From the NCBI GenBank assembly GCA_002730315.1, contig PBZW01000062.1, positions 1 through 33,507 of the forward strand: a stretch of 33,507 bases of DNA, read 5' to 3'. This document shows positions 16,716-25,976 of the stretch, in pieces (position 1 is the stretch's first letter; the number at the start of each line of letters is the position of its first letter). This DNA is from Fidelibacterota bacterium. Lineage in GTDB: Bacteria > Fidelibacterota > Marinisomatia > Marinisomatales > TCS55. A program made the position numbers and the translations under genes. Under the pieces are notes generated by a model that was not told where the DNA came from, ran no database searches, and saw nothing but the letters and a program-made list of their open reading frames with translations.

Positions 16716-17660
16716 ATGGGATTCCCCCATTTCACTGATATTGAAAAGGCAGCTGAAACAATAGCGCCTTATGCTGAACGAACACCTGTTCGGTTCAACG
16801 CTGCAATCGATGAAATGTTTGGAGCGGAGATTTTTTTCAAATGCGAAAATTTTCAAAAAGTGGGTGCATTCAAATTTCGCGGAGCGTGCAATGCTGTTTT
16901 CAATTTGAGTGAGGACGAAGCAGCCAAAGGTGTAGCCACTCACTCATCCGGCAATCACGGGGCAGCTCTTTCATTGGCTGGATCTTTGAGAGGAATCCCT
17001 GTTCATGTGGTGATGCCCAATAATGCTCCCCGGATAAAGATCGACAATGTGGCCCAATATGACGCCAATATTACACTGTGTGAACCCACTCTAGATGCCA
17101 GGGAAACAACGTTAGATAAAATCATGGAGAAAACCGGAGCTGTGATGATCCATCCTTACAACGATGATAGGATCATCTGCGGCCAAGGGACAGCAGGGAG
17201 AGAATTACTCTTGGAATATTCTGATCTGGATGCGGTTATGGCTCCTATTGGGGGCGGCGGTCTCATATCCGGCACGTGCATAGCTGCCAAGGGCTTGAAC
17301 CCTAATATCTCAATCATTGGTGCTGAACCAAAAGGTGCCGATGATGCATATCAATCTTTTATTAAAGGCGAGATCGTCCCCCAAACAAACCCGCAGACTA
17401 TGGCCGATGGACTCTTGACCTCGCTGGGCGAAAAAACTTTCCCCATCATACAGAAATATGTAAAAGAGATCATCACTGTCAGCGAAGAACACATCACCGA
17501 AGCTATGCAGATCATTTTTCAAAAACTTGATATGATCATTGAGCCCAGTTCGGCTGTAGTACTGGCAACATTATTAGAAAATAATTCGTCCACCCAAGGT
17601 AAAAAAGTTGGAATGATCATTACTGGTGGAAATGCGGACCTGGATGATCTTCCATGGTAA
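16716..17660 (+). CDS. PLP-dependent threonine/serine dehydratase or serine racemase (fold type II)
   Basis: KCENFQKVGAFKFRGACNA (Schiff-base Lys), SSGNHGAALSLA, APIGGGGLISG, ITGGNADLDDLPW. Confidence 0.92.
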   Translation: MGFPHFTDIEKAAETIAPYAERTPVRFNAAIDEMFGAEIFFKCENFQKVGAFKFRGACNAVFNLSEDEAAKGVATHSSGNHGAALSLAGSLRGIPVHVVMPNNAPRIKIDNVAQYDANITLCEPTLDARETTLDKIMEKTGAVMIHPYNDDRIICGQGTAGRELLLEYSDLDAVMAPIGGGGLISGTCIAAKGLNPNISIIGAEPKGADDAYQSFIKGEIVPQTNPQTMADGLLTSLGEKTFPIIQKYVKEIITVSEEHITEAMQIIFQKLDMIIEPSSAVVLATLLENNSSTQGKKVGMIITGGNADLDDLPW

Positions 17661-17676
17661 ATCAATTTTCATGTAA

Positions 17677-18108
17677 ATGATCATTATTAAAACAGAAGAA
17701 TTACAAACAGCAGTTGATTTATCAACACAGATCCCGGAATTCGACGATCCCTATCCCGTAGAAGTATATTCTGATCGAATGAAAACGGGTCGTCTTATCT
17801 TGACAGCATATGTAAATAATGAGATCGCAGGATTCAAGGTGGGTTATGATCGTTTTGAGGATGGGTCATTTTATAGCTGGATGGGGGGTGTCCTCCCGGA
17901 ATTCAGGAAACAGGGTGTAGCAAAAACATTAGCTGATCACCAGGAAAAATGGGCCAAAAAAAAGGGCTTCAATTCCATCAAAATGAAAACCCGGAAGAAA
18001 CATGAAGCCATGATCACTTTTTCATTAAAAAGAGGTTTTGTTATCACGGGGGAAATTCCCAAAATTCCAGAAGAAAAATCTAGGATTTGGCTGGAGAAAA
18101 AACTGTAG
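17677..18108 (+). CDS. GNAT family N-acetyltransferase
   Basis: GGVLPEFRKQGVAKTLADHQEKWAKKKGF (acetyl-CoA binding motif A, Q/RxxGxA-like), ..FSLKRGFVITGE. Confidence 0.88.
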   Translation: MIIIKTEELQTAVDLSTQIPEFDDPYPVEVYSDRMKTGRLILTAYVNNEIAGFKVGYDRFEDGSFYSWMGGVLPEFRKQGVAKTLADHQEKWAKKKGFNSIKMKTRKKHEAMITFSLKRGFVITGEIPKIPEEKSRIWLEKKL

Positions 18109-18131
18109 GAGCGAGACATGCCTCGCCTCTA
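18106..18131. repeat. Imperfect palindrome TAGGAGCGAGACATGCCTCGCCTCTA overlapping the GNAT stop codon
   Basis: 10-nt arms TAGGAGCGAG / CTCGCCTCTA pair except one A-C mismatch and one G-T wobble, loop ACATGC. Confidence 0.6.
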
Positions 18132-18142
18132 TAAAAAAATAA

Positions 18143-18562
18143 ATGGTAATTCAAAAACAGATCACCCTCACCCAATTCCCCCGGGGATTTCATATCATTA
18201 CCGATGAAATTGAGAACGAAATTCCTGAAATCAGGGATATTTCTGCCGGCTTGCTCAATGTCTTTATTAAACACACCTCAGCTTCATTAACAGTTAATGA
18301 AAATTATGATCCCACCGTACTGGCAGACTTTGAGTCCCATTTTAACCAAATGGTGCCGGAAAATGCACCCTACTACAAACATACCATTGAAGGTCCCGAT
18401 GATATGCCGGCCCATTTAAAGTCAGCCATTTTGGGTTCTTCAGTAAGTATTCCCATTACAAATGGAAAACTGAATTTGGGGACATGGCAGGGAATATATT
18501 TATGCGAGCACAGGAATCGTGGTGGTCAGCGGAAATTGTTGGTGACTATTCAGGGAGAATAA
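18143..18562 (+). CDS. YjbQ / UPF0047 family protein
   Basis: ISAGLLNVFIKHTSASLTVNENYDPTVLADFESHFNQMVPE...LGSSVSIPITNGKLNLGTWQGIYLCEHRNRGGQRKLLVTIQGE is the classic UPF0047 signature. Confidence 0.93.
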   Translation: MVIQKQITLTQFPRGFHIITDEIENEIPEIRDISAGLLNVFIKHTSASLTVNENYDPTVLADFESHFNQMVPENAPYYKHTIEGPDDMPAHLKSAILGSSVSIPITNGKLNLGTWQGIYLCEHRNRGGQRKLLVTIQGE

Positions 18563-19339
18563 TTATTTTCTCTTGATGTCATTCCAGATCTCATCCATTT
18601 CCTCCAAATTTGAATCTTCCACCGTTTTGTCTCTTTTTTTCAATTCTGCTTCTACCTGAGCAAAGCGGTCCGTGAATTTTTGGTTGGTTTTCCTTAACGC
18701 GTCTTCAGCTGGTATGTCCAAGAATCGGGCCAGGTTTACAATTGCGAATAAGACATCGCCTATCTCTTCCACAATATGGTCTTTATCTTCGTTGCTCTGG
18801 GCTTCCTTCAATTCCTGGATCTCTTCATGGACCTTATCCCAAACCTGTTCCACCTTGTCCCAGTCAAACCCAGTATAACTGGCTTTTTGCTGGAGGCGCT
18901 GGGCCCGAATTAAAGCTGGTAACGTTTTGGGTACACCGTCCAAGCGTGATTCCCGCTTCTTTTCCTTGTGCTTGGCCGCTTCCCAGTTCTGCTTGGCATG
19001 AAAGGCCGCATCGGCTTCAGCATCACCAAACACATGGGGATGGCGGCGCACTAGTTTTTCATTCACATTTTTTAATGATTCTTCAATAGTAAAATGCCCA
19101 TTCTCCTCAGCGATGGCCGCTTGAAATACGGCGTGCAATAGAATATCTCCCAGTTCCTCTTTCAGCTCCGGCCAGTTTTCATTATCCACGCTTTCGATAA
19201 CCTCGTAGGCCTCTTCCAGAAAATAAGGGAGCAATGACGCGTTGGTCTGTTCCCTGTCCCAGGGGCAGCCATCCGGCGCTTTCAGTCGTTTGACAATCCC
19301 AACAAGTTCAGAGAATTTATTTGCTGTAGAATCACTCAA
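18563..19339 (-). CDS. mazG: Nucleoside triphosphate pyrophosphohydrolase MazG
   Basis: LKAPDGCPWDREQTNASLLPYFLEEAYEVIESV...ELKEELGDILLHAVFQA...RRHPHVFGD, second domain EEIGDVLFAIVNLARFL. Confidence 0.95.
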   Translation of the reverse strand: MSDSTANKFSELVGIVKRLKAPDGCPWDREQTNASLLPYFLEEAYEVIESVDNENWPELKEELGDILLHAVFQAAIAEENGHFTIEESLKNVNEKLVRRHPHVFGDAEADAAFHAKQNWEAAKHKEKKRESRLDGVPKTLPALIRAQRLQQKASYTGFDWDKVEQVWDKVHEEIQELKEAQSNEDKDHIVEEIGDVLFAIVNLARFLDIPAEDALRKTNQKFTDRFAQVEAELKKRDKTVEDSNLEEMDEIWNDIKRK

Positions 19340-19772
19340 TGATCAAATCCTGCCAATTGCATTGCTGTAAAAATTCATCTTCCTTTTTGGTCATGTTTTC
19401 TTTTTCAGCTTCTGTCCGGTCATCATAATTCAATAAATGCAGGCCACCATGGATGACCAGCCTGCAGACTTCCTTGGTAAATGGTTCATTAAATTCCTCC
19501 GCATTTCCCCGGGCCCGGGGAATACTGATATATATTTCACCTTCCACAATCTTTTCCTCATAATTATTGAGTCGAAAGGCGATCACATCGGTGAAATGAT
19601 CTTGATCAAAATATTCTTTTTTCAGTTCATTGAGGAGTGCATCACCACCGAAAATCAAGGACACATTTTCCGCAACAGCTCCTTCGGCATGGAATACTGT
19701 ATGCAGAGAGTTTTTTATTATTTCCTGATCAAAACTGTCGAATGCCGGATCAATATCAACAGTAATGGCCAT
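19332..19772 (-). CDS. ybeY: Endoribonuclease YbeY (rRNA maturation factor)
   Basis: DVIAFRLNN..EGEIYISIPRARGNAEEFNEPFTKEVCRLVIHGGLHLLNYDDRTEAEKENMTKKEDEFL. ATG at 19772 preferred; the track's extra upstream M is a TTG. Confidence 0.9.
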   Translation of the reverse strand: MAITVDIDPAFDSFDQEIIKNSLHTVFHAEGAVAENVSLIFGGDALLNELKKEYFDQDHFTDVIAFRLNNYEEKIVEGEIYISIPRARGNAEEFNEPFTKEVCRLVIHGGLHLLNYDDRTEAEKENMTKKEDEFLQQCNWQDLIIE

Positions 19773-22102
19773 CAAGCTTCAACTTTTGCTTCTGCTTGCT
19801 GCTCTTCCGGGTATTCAATGCGAATATGATAAATTCCGCGCAAAACCGGCAGCATCCCGGTTTGACCATCAATTTCGCCTTTGATCTTGCGTAGGTCATC
19901 GATGGTTAAGGGGCATTCATCCAATTGACCTTCTTCAAGGCGGTGTTTGAATATTTTATCGAGCATTTCTTCAATCTTGAATACATCCGGTTCCTTGATG
20001 GACCTGACCGCAGCTTCGACGGCTTCGCAGAGCATAAGGATGCCCGTTTCCTTGGAATTTGGTTTAGGCCCGGGATAACGAAATACCTGATCATCTACAA
20101 CTTTCCCATTGGATTTTTCCAGCGCCTTGCGGTAAAAATATTCAACACGTGTGGTGCCGTGGTGCATGGGAATAAAATCGCTGACAATTTTCGGCAGTCC
20201 GTACTCTTCTGCCAGTTTTAACCCCTCGCTCACATGGTTGCGAATGATCTTGGCGCTCATGGCCTCCGTAAGTCCGTCATGTTTATTTTCCCCGCTGTAC
20301 AGGTTTTCGATAAAATATTCCGGCCGTACCATTTTGCCAGTGTCGTGATAATATGCGCCAACCCTGCACAATAAGGCTCGTGCGTCAATGGCATCGGCAC
20401 TGGCCTCGGCCAGATTGCCCACCACGATGCTATGGCTAAACGTGCCGTTGGCATCCCGCTGCATGCGCTTCAACAGGGGATGATTAAAATCCAGCAGTTC
20501 CAGGAGGGTGAGATCCGTCGTGAGGCCAAAGGTCACTTCCACAATGCCGATCAAACCATAGGTAATTAGGGGCGTAAAGAGACTGGTAACCATGAGGTAC
20601 ACCAGGTCGAGCTGCATGTCCGGCCAAACGTGGCCTTTATAGAGTCCATGGGCAATAACAACAAACAAGCTGGCTGCGATCATGCCCAGGATGGTGGTTA
20701 TAAACTGGCTCCTGGTCCTTAAACGGCGGACCATATACATGGCTACCGATGAGATGAAAATCATCGTTACGATGAATTCCAAGTCATTACCGATCAAGAT
20801 GCCGCTTAAAAGCGCAATAGATATAGTGCCCATAAACCCAATTCTGGCGTCAAAAAGTATGGTCAGCAGCATGGCCGCTATGCTGATGGGAATCAGGTAT
20901 TCTGATAATTCAAACCGGAAAACAAACAGGTCCGTTAAGCTTATGATGATGGCAAAGATCAAGGCAATCAATAAAACCAATTTCCACTCATTAAAGATAT
21001 AGCTTCGATAGGTCAGCAAAAATGTGAAAAAGAATGATATCACCACCGCAACCATCATCAACCGCCCTAGGTAGGAGATAACCTGTTCCCAGCCTTTTTC
21101 ACGCTTATTCTGTTTAGTTATGGCAATGGACAACGATGACAATTTCTGATAAATGTCCGGCGTAATGCGCTGGTTGGCATCCACGATCATTTCATCCTGG
21201 AGCATAATACCCTGGTTTCGCGGAACACGGTCCAGCCTGTTTTGCTGGCGGCGCTCGGTGGTTTCCTTATCATAAATAATGTTGGGTTTCATGAATTCCA
21301 CCAGGATGATGTACCCCAACTCGCGTCGAATGTCCGTTTCATCGATGTATAATGAATTGATCTCCATTTTGGAGCGTGTCCAGGCATTATTCAAATCATT
21401 CAATTCTTCCGGTTTCAGCAAAATGGGAATATCGCCCTGGTCGATGGACACATCGTAACTATTAATACCTGCTGTTTGAATATCGATAATTCCCTCTGCC
21501 CACCTGTTCCTGCAAACCTGCAATAAATCATCACGAAATGAATCAATCTCTCTATCCACTTCGAAGGGTTCCTGGACATTAAAAATGGAAAAACGGCCAT
21601 TATCTCCCGACAGTGCCGGGTAATCCCCATTGTATTGATTCTGCAAAACTGCCAGGGTGGCGCTGTCGGCCTGGTACATTGAACGGACTTCCTCGTATTT
21701 TTCATCATGGCGGTAACGGTAGAGCAGTTCTTTCGTTTTTTCCAACTGCACCATTGCAGAACGAATCTCTTTGACCATGAGAAAATATTCCTGCAGGGCT
21801 GCTGCTTGTTCATTAACTGCTACCTGGTTGCGCTGAAACAGGTAAGGTTCAGAACGGAGCGCTTCATCCAGGTCTGTCTGCAGTTTTTCTTCTGTTTTCA
21901 GAATCGGAAAATTAAAAGGGGCAATCACTGGTTCACGGGCAATATCATCCACTTGATAGCTGTACTGCAAGATCCGACCCTGATGGAAGAAAAGGGAAAC
22001 TATGATCACCAGGGCTGTAAGCACGGTAATTTGGCGTGCATTCTGTTTTAAGACGTCTTTTGCTGACGCCATGGATTTTTGAATCTGTCTGGAATTGATC
22101 AC
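19772..22102 (-). CDS. 7TM-HD family cyclic-di-AMP phosphodiesterase, PgpH/YqfF-like
   Basis: N-terminal TM plus extracellular 7TMR-HDED region, ~7 TM helices, C-terminal HD domain HPLLKRMQRDANGTFSHSIVVGNLAEASADAI..RVGAYYHDTGKM..HDGL..IRNHVSEGLKLAEEYGLP..FIPMHHGT. Confidence 0.92.
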   Translation of the reverse strand: MINSRQIQKSMASAKDVLKQNARQITVLTALVIIVSLFFHQGRILQYSYQVDDIAREPVIAPFNFPILKTEEKLQTDLDEALRSEPYLFQRNQVAVNEQAAALQEYFLMVKEIRSAMVQLEKTKELLYRYRHDEKYEEVRSMYQADSATLAVLQNQYNGDYPALSGDNGRFSIFNVQEPFEVDREIDSFRDDLLQVCRNRWAEGIIDIQTAGINSYDVSIDQGDIPILLKPEELNDLNNAWTRSKMEINSLYIDETDIRRELGYIILVEFMKPNIIYDKETTERRQQNRLDRVPRNQGIMLQDEMIVDANQRITPDIYQKLSSLSIAITKQNKREKGWEQVISYLGRLMMVAVVISFFFTFLLTYRSYIFNEWKLVLLIALIFAIIISLTDLFVFRFELSEYLIPISIAAMLLTILFDARIGFMGTISIALLSGILIGNDLEFIVTMIFISSVAMYMVRRLRTRSQFITTILGMIAASLFVVIAHGLYKGHVWPDMQLDLVYLMVTSLFTPLITYGLIGIVEVTFGLTTDLTLLELLDFNHPLLKRMQRDANGTFSHSIVVGNLAEASADAIDARALLCRVGAYYHDTGKMVRPEYFIENLYSGENKHDGLTEAMSAKIIRNHVSEGLKLAEEYGLPKIVSDFIPMHHGTTRVEYFYRKALEKSNGKVVDDQVFRYPGPKPNSKETGILMLCEAVEAAVRSIKEPDVFKIEEMLDKIFKHRLEEGQLDECPLTIDDLRKIKGEIDGQTGMLPVLRGIYHIRIEYPEEQQAEAKVEA

Positions 22103-23262
22103 GCTGCTTTACTGAACGTTTTTACCAGTTCCCGGGCAATGATCATGCGCTGGACCTCGCTGGTTCCCTCGCCGATCTCCAATACTTTAGCATCCCGAAA
22201 AAAGCGTTCCACTTCGTATTCCTTGACATAGCCGTACCCACCGTGGACCTGAATAGCTTCCGTGGTGATGCGCATTGCTGCTTCGCTGGCAAAGAGTTTT
22301 GCCATGGCAGCTTGTTTGTGCACATCCATGCCCTGATCCTTCATCCAAGCGGCATGGAAGGTCAGTAATTTGGCTGCTTCAATTTCCGTGGCCATGTCAG
22401 CCAATTTGAACCCCACGGCCTGGAAATGATGAATTTCCTTACCGAATGCTTTTCGTTCTGTGGCATATTGAAGTGCCTGCTGATAAGCGCCTTCGGCAGT
22501 TCCGCAGGATAACGCTGCAACAGAAATACGCCCGCCGGTAAGCGTTTTCAGGAATGTTTTGAATCCTTGTGTCGGATGTCCCAGTAAATTTTCTTTTGGT
22601 ACGCGCATATTTTCAAAAAACAACTGGCGTGTATCGCTGGCCCGCCAACCCATTTTCTGTTCTTTAGGACCAATATTCAACCCGGGGTTATCCGTGTCCA
22701 CAATAAGTGCGCCTATGCCCAGATTTTCACCATTTTCAATAATATTTGCTGTCAAGGTCAGCAAGCCTGCAAGCCCGGAATTGGTAATAAATATTTTTCC
22801 ACCATTAACCACGTACTCATCACCATCTAATTCAGCGCTTGTTTTTGTGGAGCCGGCATCGCTCCCTGCTTCCGGTTCTGTCAGTCCAAAGGCGCCGATA
22901 ACTGCTCCAGATGCCAACTTGGGTAGATATGCCTGTTTTTGTTCTTCCGTACCAGCAATGACGATGGGCAGGGTTCCAAGGGAAGTATGCGCAGCCATGG
23001 TAATGGCAACCGAAGCATCTACTTTAGCCAATTCCATTACAGCGGCGGCATAGGCCACTGTATCCATCCCGGCGCCGCCATATTCTCCCGGGACAGGTAT
23101 ACCCATGAGCCCCAATTCAGCCATTTGGGCAATTATCTCTTTGGGAATCTCACACTTTTCATCCATTTCTCGAGTGATAGGAGCAATTTCTGTATTGGCA
23201 AAATCCCGGACCATGTTGACCAACATGGTATGTTCTTCGTTAAAAAATAAATTATCCATCAA
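22099..23262 (-). CDS. Acyl-CoA dehydrogenase
   Basis: AFGLTEPEAGSDAGSTKTSA, KMGWRASDTRQLFFENMRVPKENLLG, QVHGGYGYVKEYEVERFFRDAKVLEIGEGTSEVQRMIIARELVK. Confidence 0.96.
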   Translation of the reverse strand: MMDNLFFNEEHTMLVNMVRDFANTEIAPITREMDEKCEIPKEIIAQMAELGLMGIPVPGEYGGAGMDTVAYAAAVMELAKVDASVAITMAAHTSLGTLPIVIAGTEEQKQAYLPKLASGAVIGAFGLTEPEAGSDAGSTKTSAELDGDEYVVNGGKIFITNSGLAGLLTLTANIIENGENLGIGALIVDTDNPGLNIGPKEQKMGWRASDTRQLFFENMRVPKENLLGHPTQGFKTFLKTLTGGRISVAALSCGTAEGAYQQALQYATERKAFGKEIHHFQAVGFKLADMATEIEAAKLLTFHAAWMKDQGMDVHKQAAMAKLFASEAAMRITTEAIQVHGGYGYVKEYEVERFFRDAKVLEIGEGTSEVQRMIIARELVKTFSKAA

Positions 23263-23268
23263 TAAACA

Positions 23269-24264
23269 TTACCATTTTATAGCTGCCGAAGCCCAGGTGA
23301 ATCCTGAACCAAAGGCCGCAAGAATGATATGATCTCCTTGTTTAAATTTTCCTTCCTCAAACGCTTCACACATGGCAATGGGGATCGTTGCCGCTGTCGT
23401 ATTGCCATAACGATGTATATTGCTGTAGACCAAATCTCTGGCTACCCCCAACCGTTTTGCAACAGCTTCTGTTATCCTGTGGTTGGCCTGGTGGGGAATG
23501 ACCTGGGATATGTCATCCATTGTCAGATCGTTAGCATCCAGTGCTTCCTGAATCACTTCCGGGAAGCGCGTGACCGCATGCTTAAAAACTTCCCGGCCAT
23601 TCATTATTAACTTATGCCGTCCTTTTTCAATCATGTCATTTGAAAACCCACGGCCTTCCAACCTAAACGAAGGCAGTTCACACCAGAGTTCTTTTACATA
23701 TTTCCCTTCAGAATGCAGGTGGGTGGACAAGATTCCCTCTCCATTTTGACCAGGTTGTAAAATGACCGCACCGGCACCATCACCAAACAATACGCCTACA
23801 TCACGGCCATCGGGAGATTTCTCCAACGCCGGGGATAATACATCAACACCTACAAGCAATATGGTTTTACATTGCCCTGTTTTGATGAAATTATCTGCGA
23901 TAGCCAATCCATATATAAAGGCAGAACAGCCTACGCGAATATCGAAAGCTCCGATCGTATTTAAGGACAGCATATCCTGCAGTTGAGCGCCGATACCGGG
24001 AAAATAATAATCGGATGATGCAGTGCCCACAATGACCATATCAATGTCCTTGCCGGTTACACCCGCTTGCTCCATGGCCTTTTTACTGGCCACGAGTGAC
24101 AGGTCTGACCCCCCTTCATCATTTTCGACCCAGTGGCGTTTTTCTATACCGCTGCGGGTGCGTATCCATTCATCGCTGGTATTCATCATTTCTTCCAAGT
24201 CAGTATTGGTAACAATTTTGTCCGGAACATGAAAACTCATTCCTGTTATTGCAGTTCTATTCAT
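23269..24264 (-). CDS. fabH: 3-oxoacyl-[acyl-carrier-protein] synthase III
   Basis: GAFDIRVGCSAFIYGLAIAD (catalytic Cys), VIPHQANHRITEAVAKRLG (His), IHRYGNTTAATIPIAM (Asn), AFGSGFTWASAAIKW. Confidence 0.96.
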   Translation of the reverse strand: MNRTAITGMSFHVPDKIVTNTDLEEMMNTSDEWIRTRSGIEKRHWVENDEGGSDLSLVASKKAMEQAGVTGKDIDMVIVGTASSDYYFPGIGAQLQDMLSLNTIGAFDIRVGCSAFIYGLAIADNFIKTGQCKTILLVGVDVLSPALEKSPDGRDVGVLFGDGAGAVILQPGQNGEGILSTHLHSEGKYVKELWCELPSFRLEGRGFSNDMIEKGRHKLIMNGREVFKHAVTRFPEVIQEALDANDLTMDDISQVIPHQANHRITEAVAKRLGVARDLVYSNIHRYGNTTAATIPIAMCEAFEEGKFKQGDHIILAAFGSGFTWASAAIKW

Positions 24265-25961
24265 AATTCTGCTTGCTTAATATCTCTTACATTCAGTTGT
24301 ATTGATGTATTTCCTTGCCACTCATTGGTTTCCACCACACAGGCAATATCGACAGGTTGTCCTGTGATCAGTAATTCGTATTTACTGGATAAACCAAAGC
24401 CAACTGCGGGAAACGATTTTAATCCCTGTTTGATTTTAAACCTGATATGTTCACCTGTTTTGCCAATTACTCTTGGAGCACCAGAGACCTCTGCGTTCCG
24501 AATTGCAAACTTCGGACGCATATTCCCCGGACCATAAGGGCTTAATTTATCCAAAAATTCCATAAAGCGTGGCGTAATATCCTTGAGTGCCAATTCACTA
24601 TCCAAAACCAGGGTTGCCTGTAAATTTTCTACTGTTAGTGATTCATTGGCAACATCAATAAATGCTTTTTTAAAACTGCCCAGTTTATTTGTCGAAACTG
24701 TCAATCCCGCAGCCATAGGATGTCCGCCATAGCCATCAAGATGTTGCTTGCAGGCTGTGAGCGCTGTATACAGATCAAAACCGGGGATACTCCTGGCGGA
24801 TCCTTTTCCTGTCCCGTTTTCCAGGGCAATAATCACAGCGGGCCGGTTGAATTCTTCTTTGATCTTTGAGGCCACAATACCCACAACGCCAGGATGCCAA
24901 CCCTCGTTGGCTAAAACCAGGGCATGTTCATTTTTTAGATCCGCTTCAGCATTTACTTTTAACAATGCTTCATCCACCACAGCCTGCTGGATCAATTGGC
25001 GGCGTTTATTTTCCTCATCCAATTCCTTGGCCAACACACGGGCGTTGTGTTCATCTTCTGTAACCAATAATTCAACCGCTCGATTGGCGTCTCCCAGGCG
25101 GCCGGCAGCATTGATTCTGGGCGCAATATTGAATACCAATTGCCCTATAGAAATATTACCCTTTAATCCTGCCAGTTCCATTAATGATTTCAGGCCCGGC
25201 TTTTCCAGTTTATCGAGCATATTTAATCCATGGTGGACAATGGTCCTGTTTTCGTCTTTTATGGGCACAATATCCGCAGCAGTCCCCAAGGTGATCAAGG
25301 GGAGAATTTCATCATATTCAGATAAGGGTACATTTAATTCATTCCCTAAAGCTGAAATCAGCTTAAAGGCTACGCCCCCGCCGCATAGGCCCTTGAATGG
25401 ATAGTTACAGTCCGATCGCTTTGGATTAAGAATAGCATGGGCGTTGGGCAGTTGTTCATCGGGAGTGTGGTGATCGGTGATGATAATATTTATCCCCTTT
25501 TCATTTGCGTAATTAACCTGGTCAAAAGCATTAATGCCGCAATCACAGGTTATAATAAGATCAATATTATTATCCCTGGCAACTTCTATACCCTTTAATG
25601 ATAAGCCATAACCTTCTTTTTCCCGGTCCGGTATATAATAGGACACATTAGCTCCAAATTTTTGCAGTGCCAAATGAAGAGAAGCTACGCCCGTTGTACC
25701 ATCCACATCGTAATCGCCAAAAACCATGATCGGATTATCAGATTTGATATTTTTCAATACGCGTTCGACCGCCTTATCCATGTCCTGCATTAAGTAGGGA
25801 TCATTGAGTTTTCCCAATTCCGGGTTAAAGAAATTGTCAGCGACCGTTTTTGAATGGATATTTCGATTGGCCAATACTATGGCAATGACTTCCGTAGTGC
25901 GGAATGTTTTTTGAATGGACCTGACAGTTTTACTATCAGGATCTAAAAATGACCAATGCAT
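24261..25961 (-). CDS. recJ: Single-stranded-DNA-specific exonuclease RecJ
   Basis: VFGDYDVDGTTGVA (DHH motif I), ITCDCGINAFDQVN, IITDHHTPDEQLPNAHAILNPKRSDCNYPFKGLCGGGVAFKL, GGHPMAAGLTV. The start MHWSFLDPDSK at 25961 is preferred because the track's upstream extension lies inside rnpB. Confidence 0.95.
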   Translation of the reverse strand: MHWSFLDPDSKTVRSIQKTFRTTEVIAIVLANRNIHSKTVADNFFNPELGKLNDPYLMQDMDKAVERVLKNIKSDNPIMVFGDYDVDGTTGVASLHLALQKFGANVSYYIPDREKEGYGLSLKGIEVARDNNIDLIITCDCGINAFDQVNYANEKGINIIITDHHTPDEQLPNAHAILNPKRSDCNYPFKGLCGGGVAFKLISALGNELNVPLSEYDEILPLITLGTAADIVPIKDENRTIVHHGLNMLDKLEKPGLKSLMELAGLKGNISIGQLVFNIAPRINAAGRLGDANRAVELLVTEDEHNARVLAKELDEENKRRQLIQQAVVDEALLKVNAEADLKNEHALVLANEGWHPGVVGIVASKIKEEFNRPAVIIALENGTGKGSARSIPGFDLYTALTACKQHLDGYGGHPMAAGLTVSTNKLGSFKKAFIDVANESLTVENLQATLVLDSELALKDITPRFMEFLDKLSPYGPGNMRPKFAIRNAEVSGAPRVIGKTGEHIRFKIKQGLKSFPAVGFGLSSKYELLITGQPVDIACVVETNEWQGNTSIQLNVRDIKQAEL

Positions 25962-25976
25962 AATATATAAAGAAAC

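Noticed and set aside
18551-18575. AT-rich near-palindrome GAGAATAATTATTTTCTC at the yjbQ/mazG convergent stops as a terminator
   Set aside because: Stem is only ~5 bp, AT-rich, and it mostly reflects two abutting TAA stops; not enough support to call a terminator.
22559-23250. Plus-strand ORFs (164 and 103 aa) opposite the acyl-CoA dehydrogenase
   Set aside because: Complement of a well-supported conserved enzyme gene; no independent start/SD or motif.
24748-25404. 218-aa plus-strand ORF
   Set aside because: Antisense to recJ DHH/DHHA1 coding sequence; composition is that of a shadow frame.
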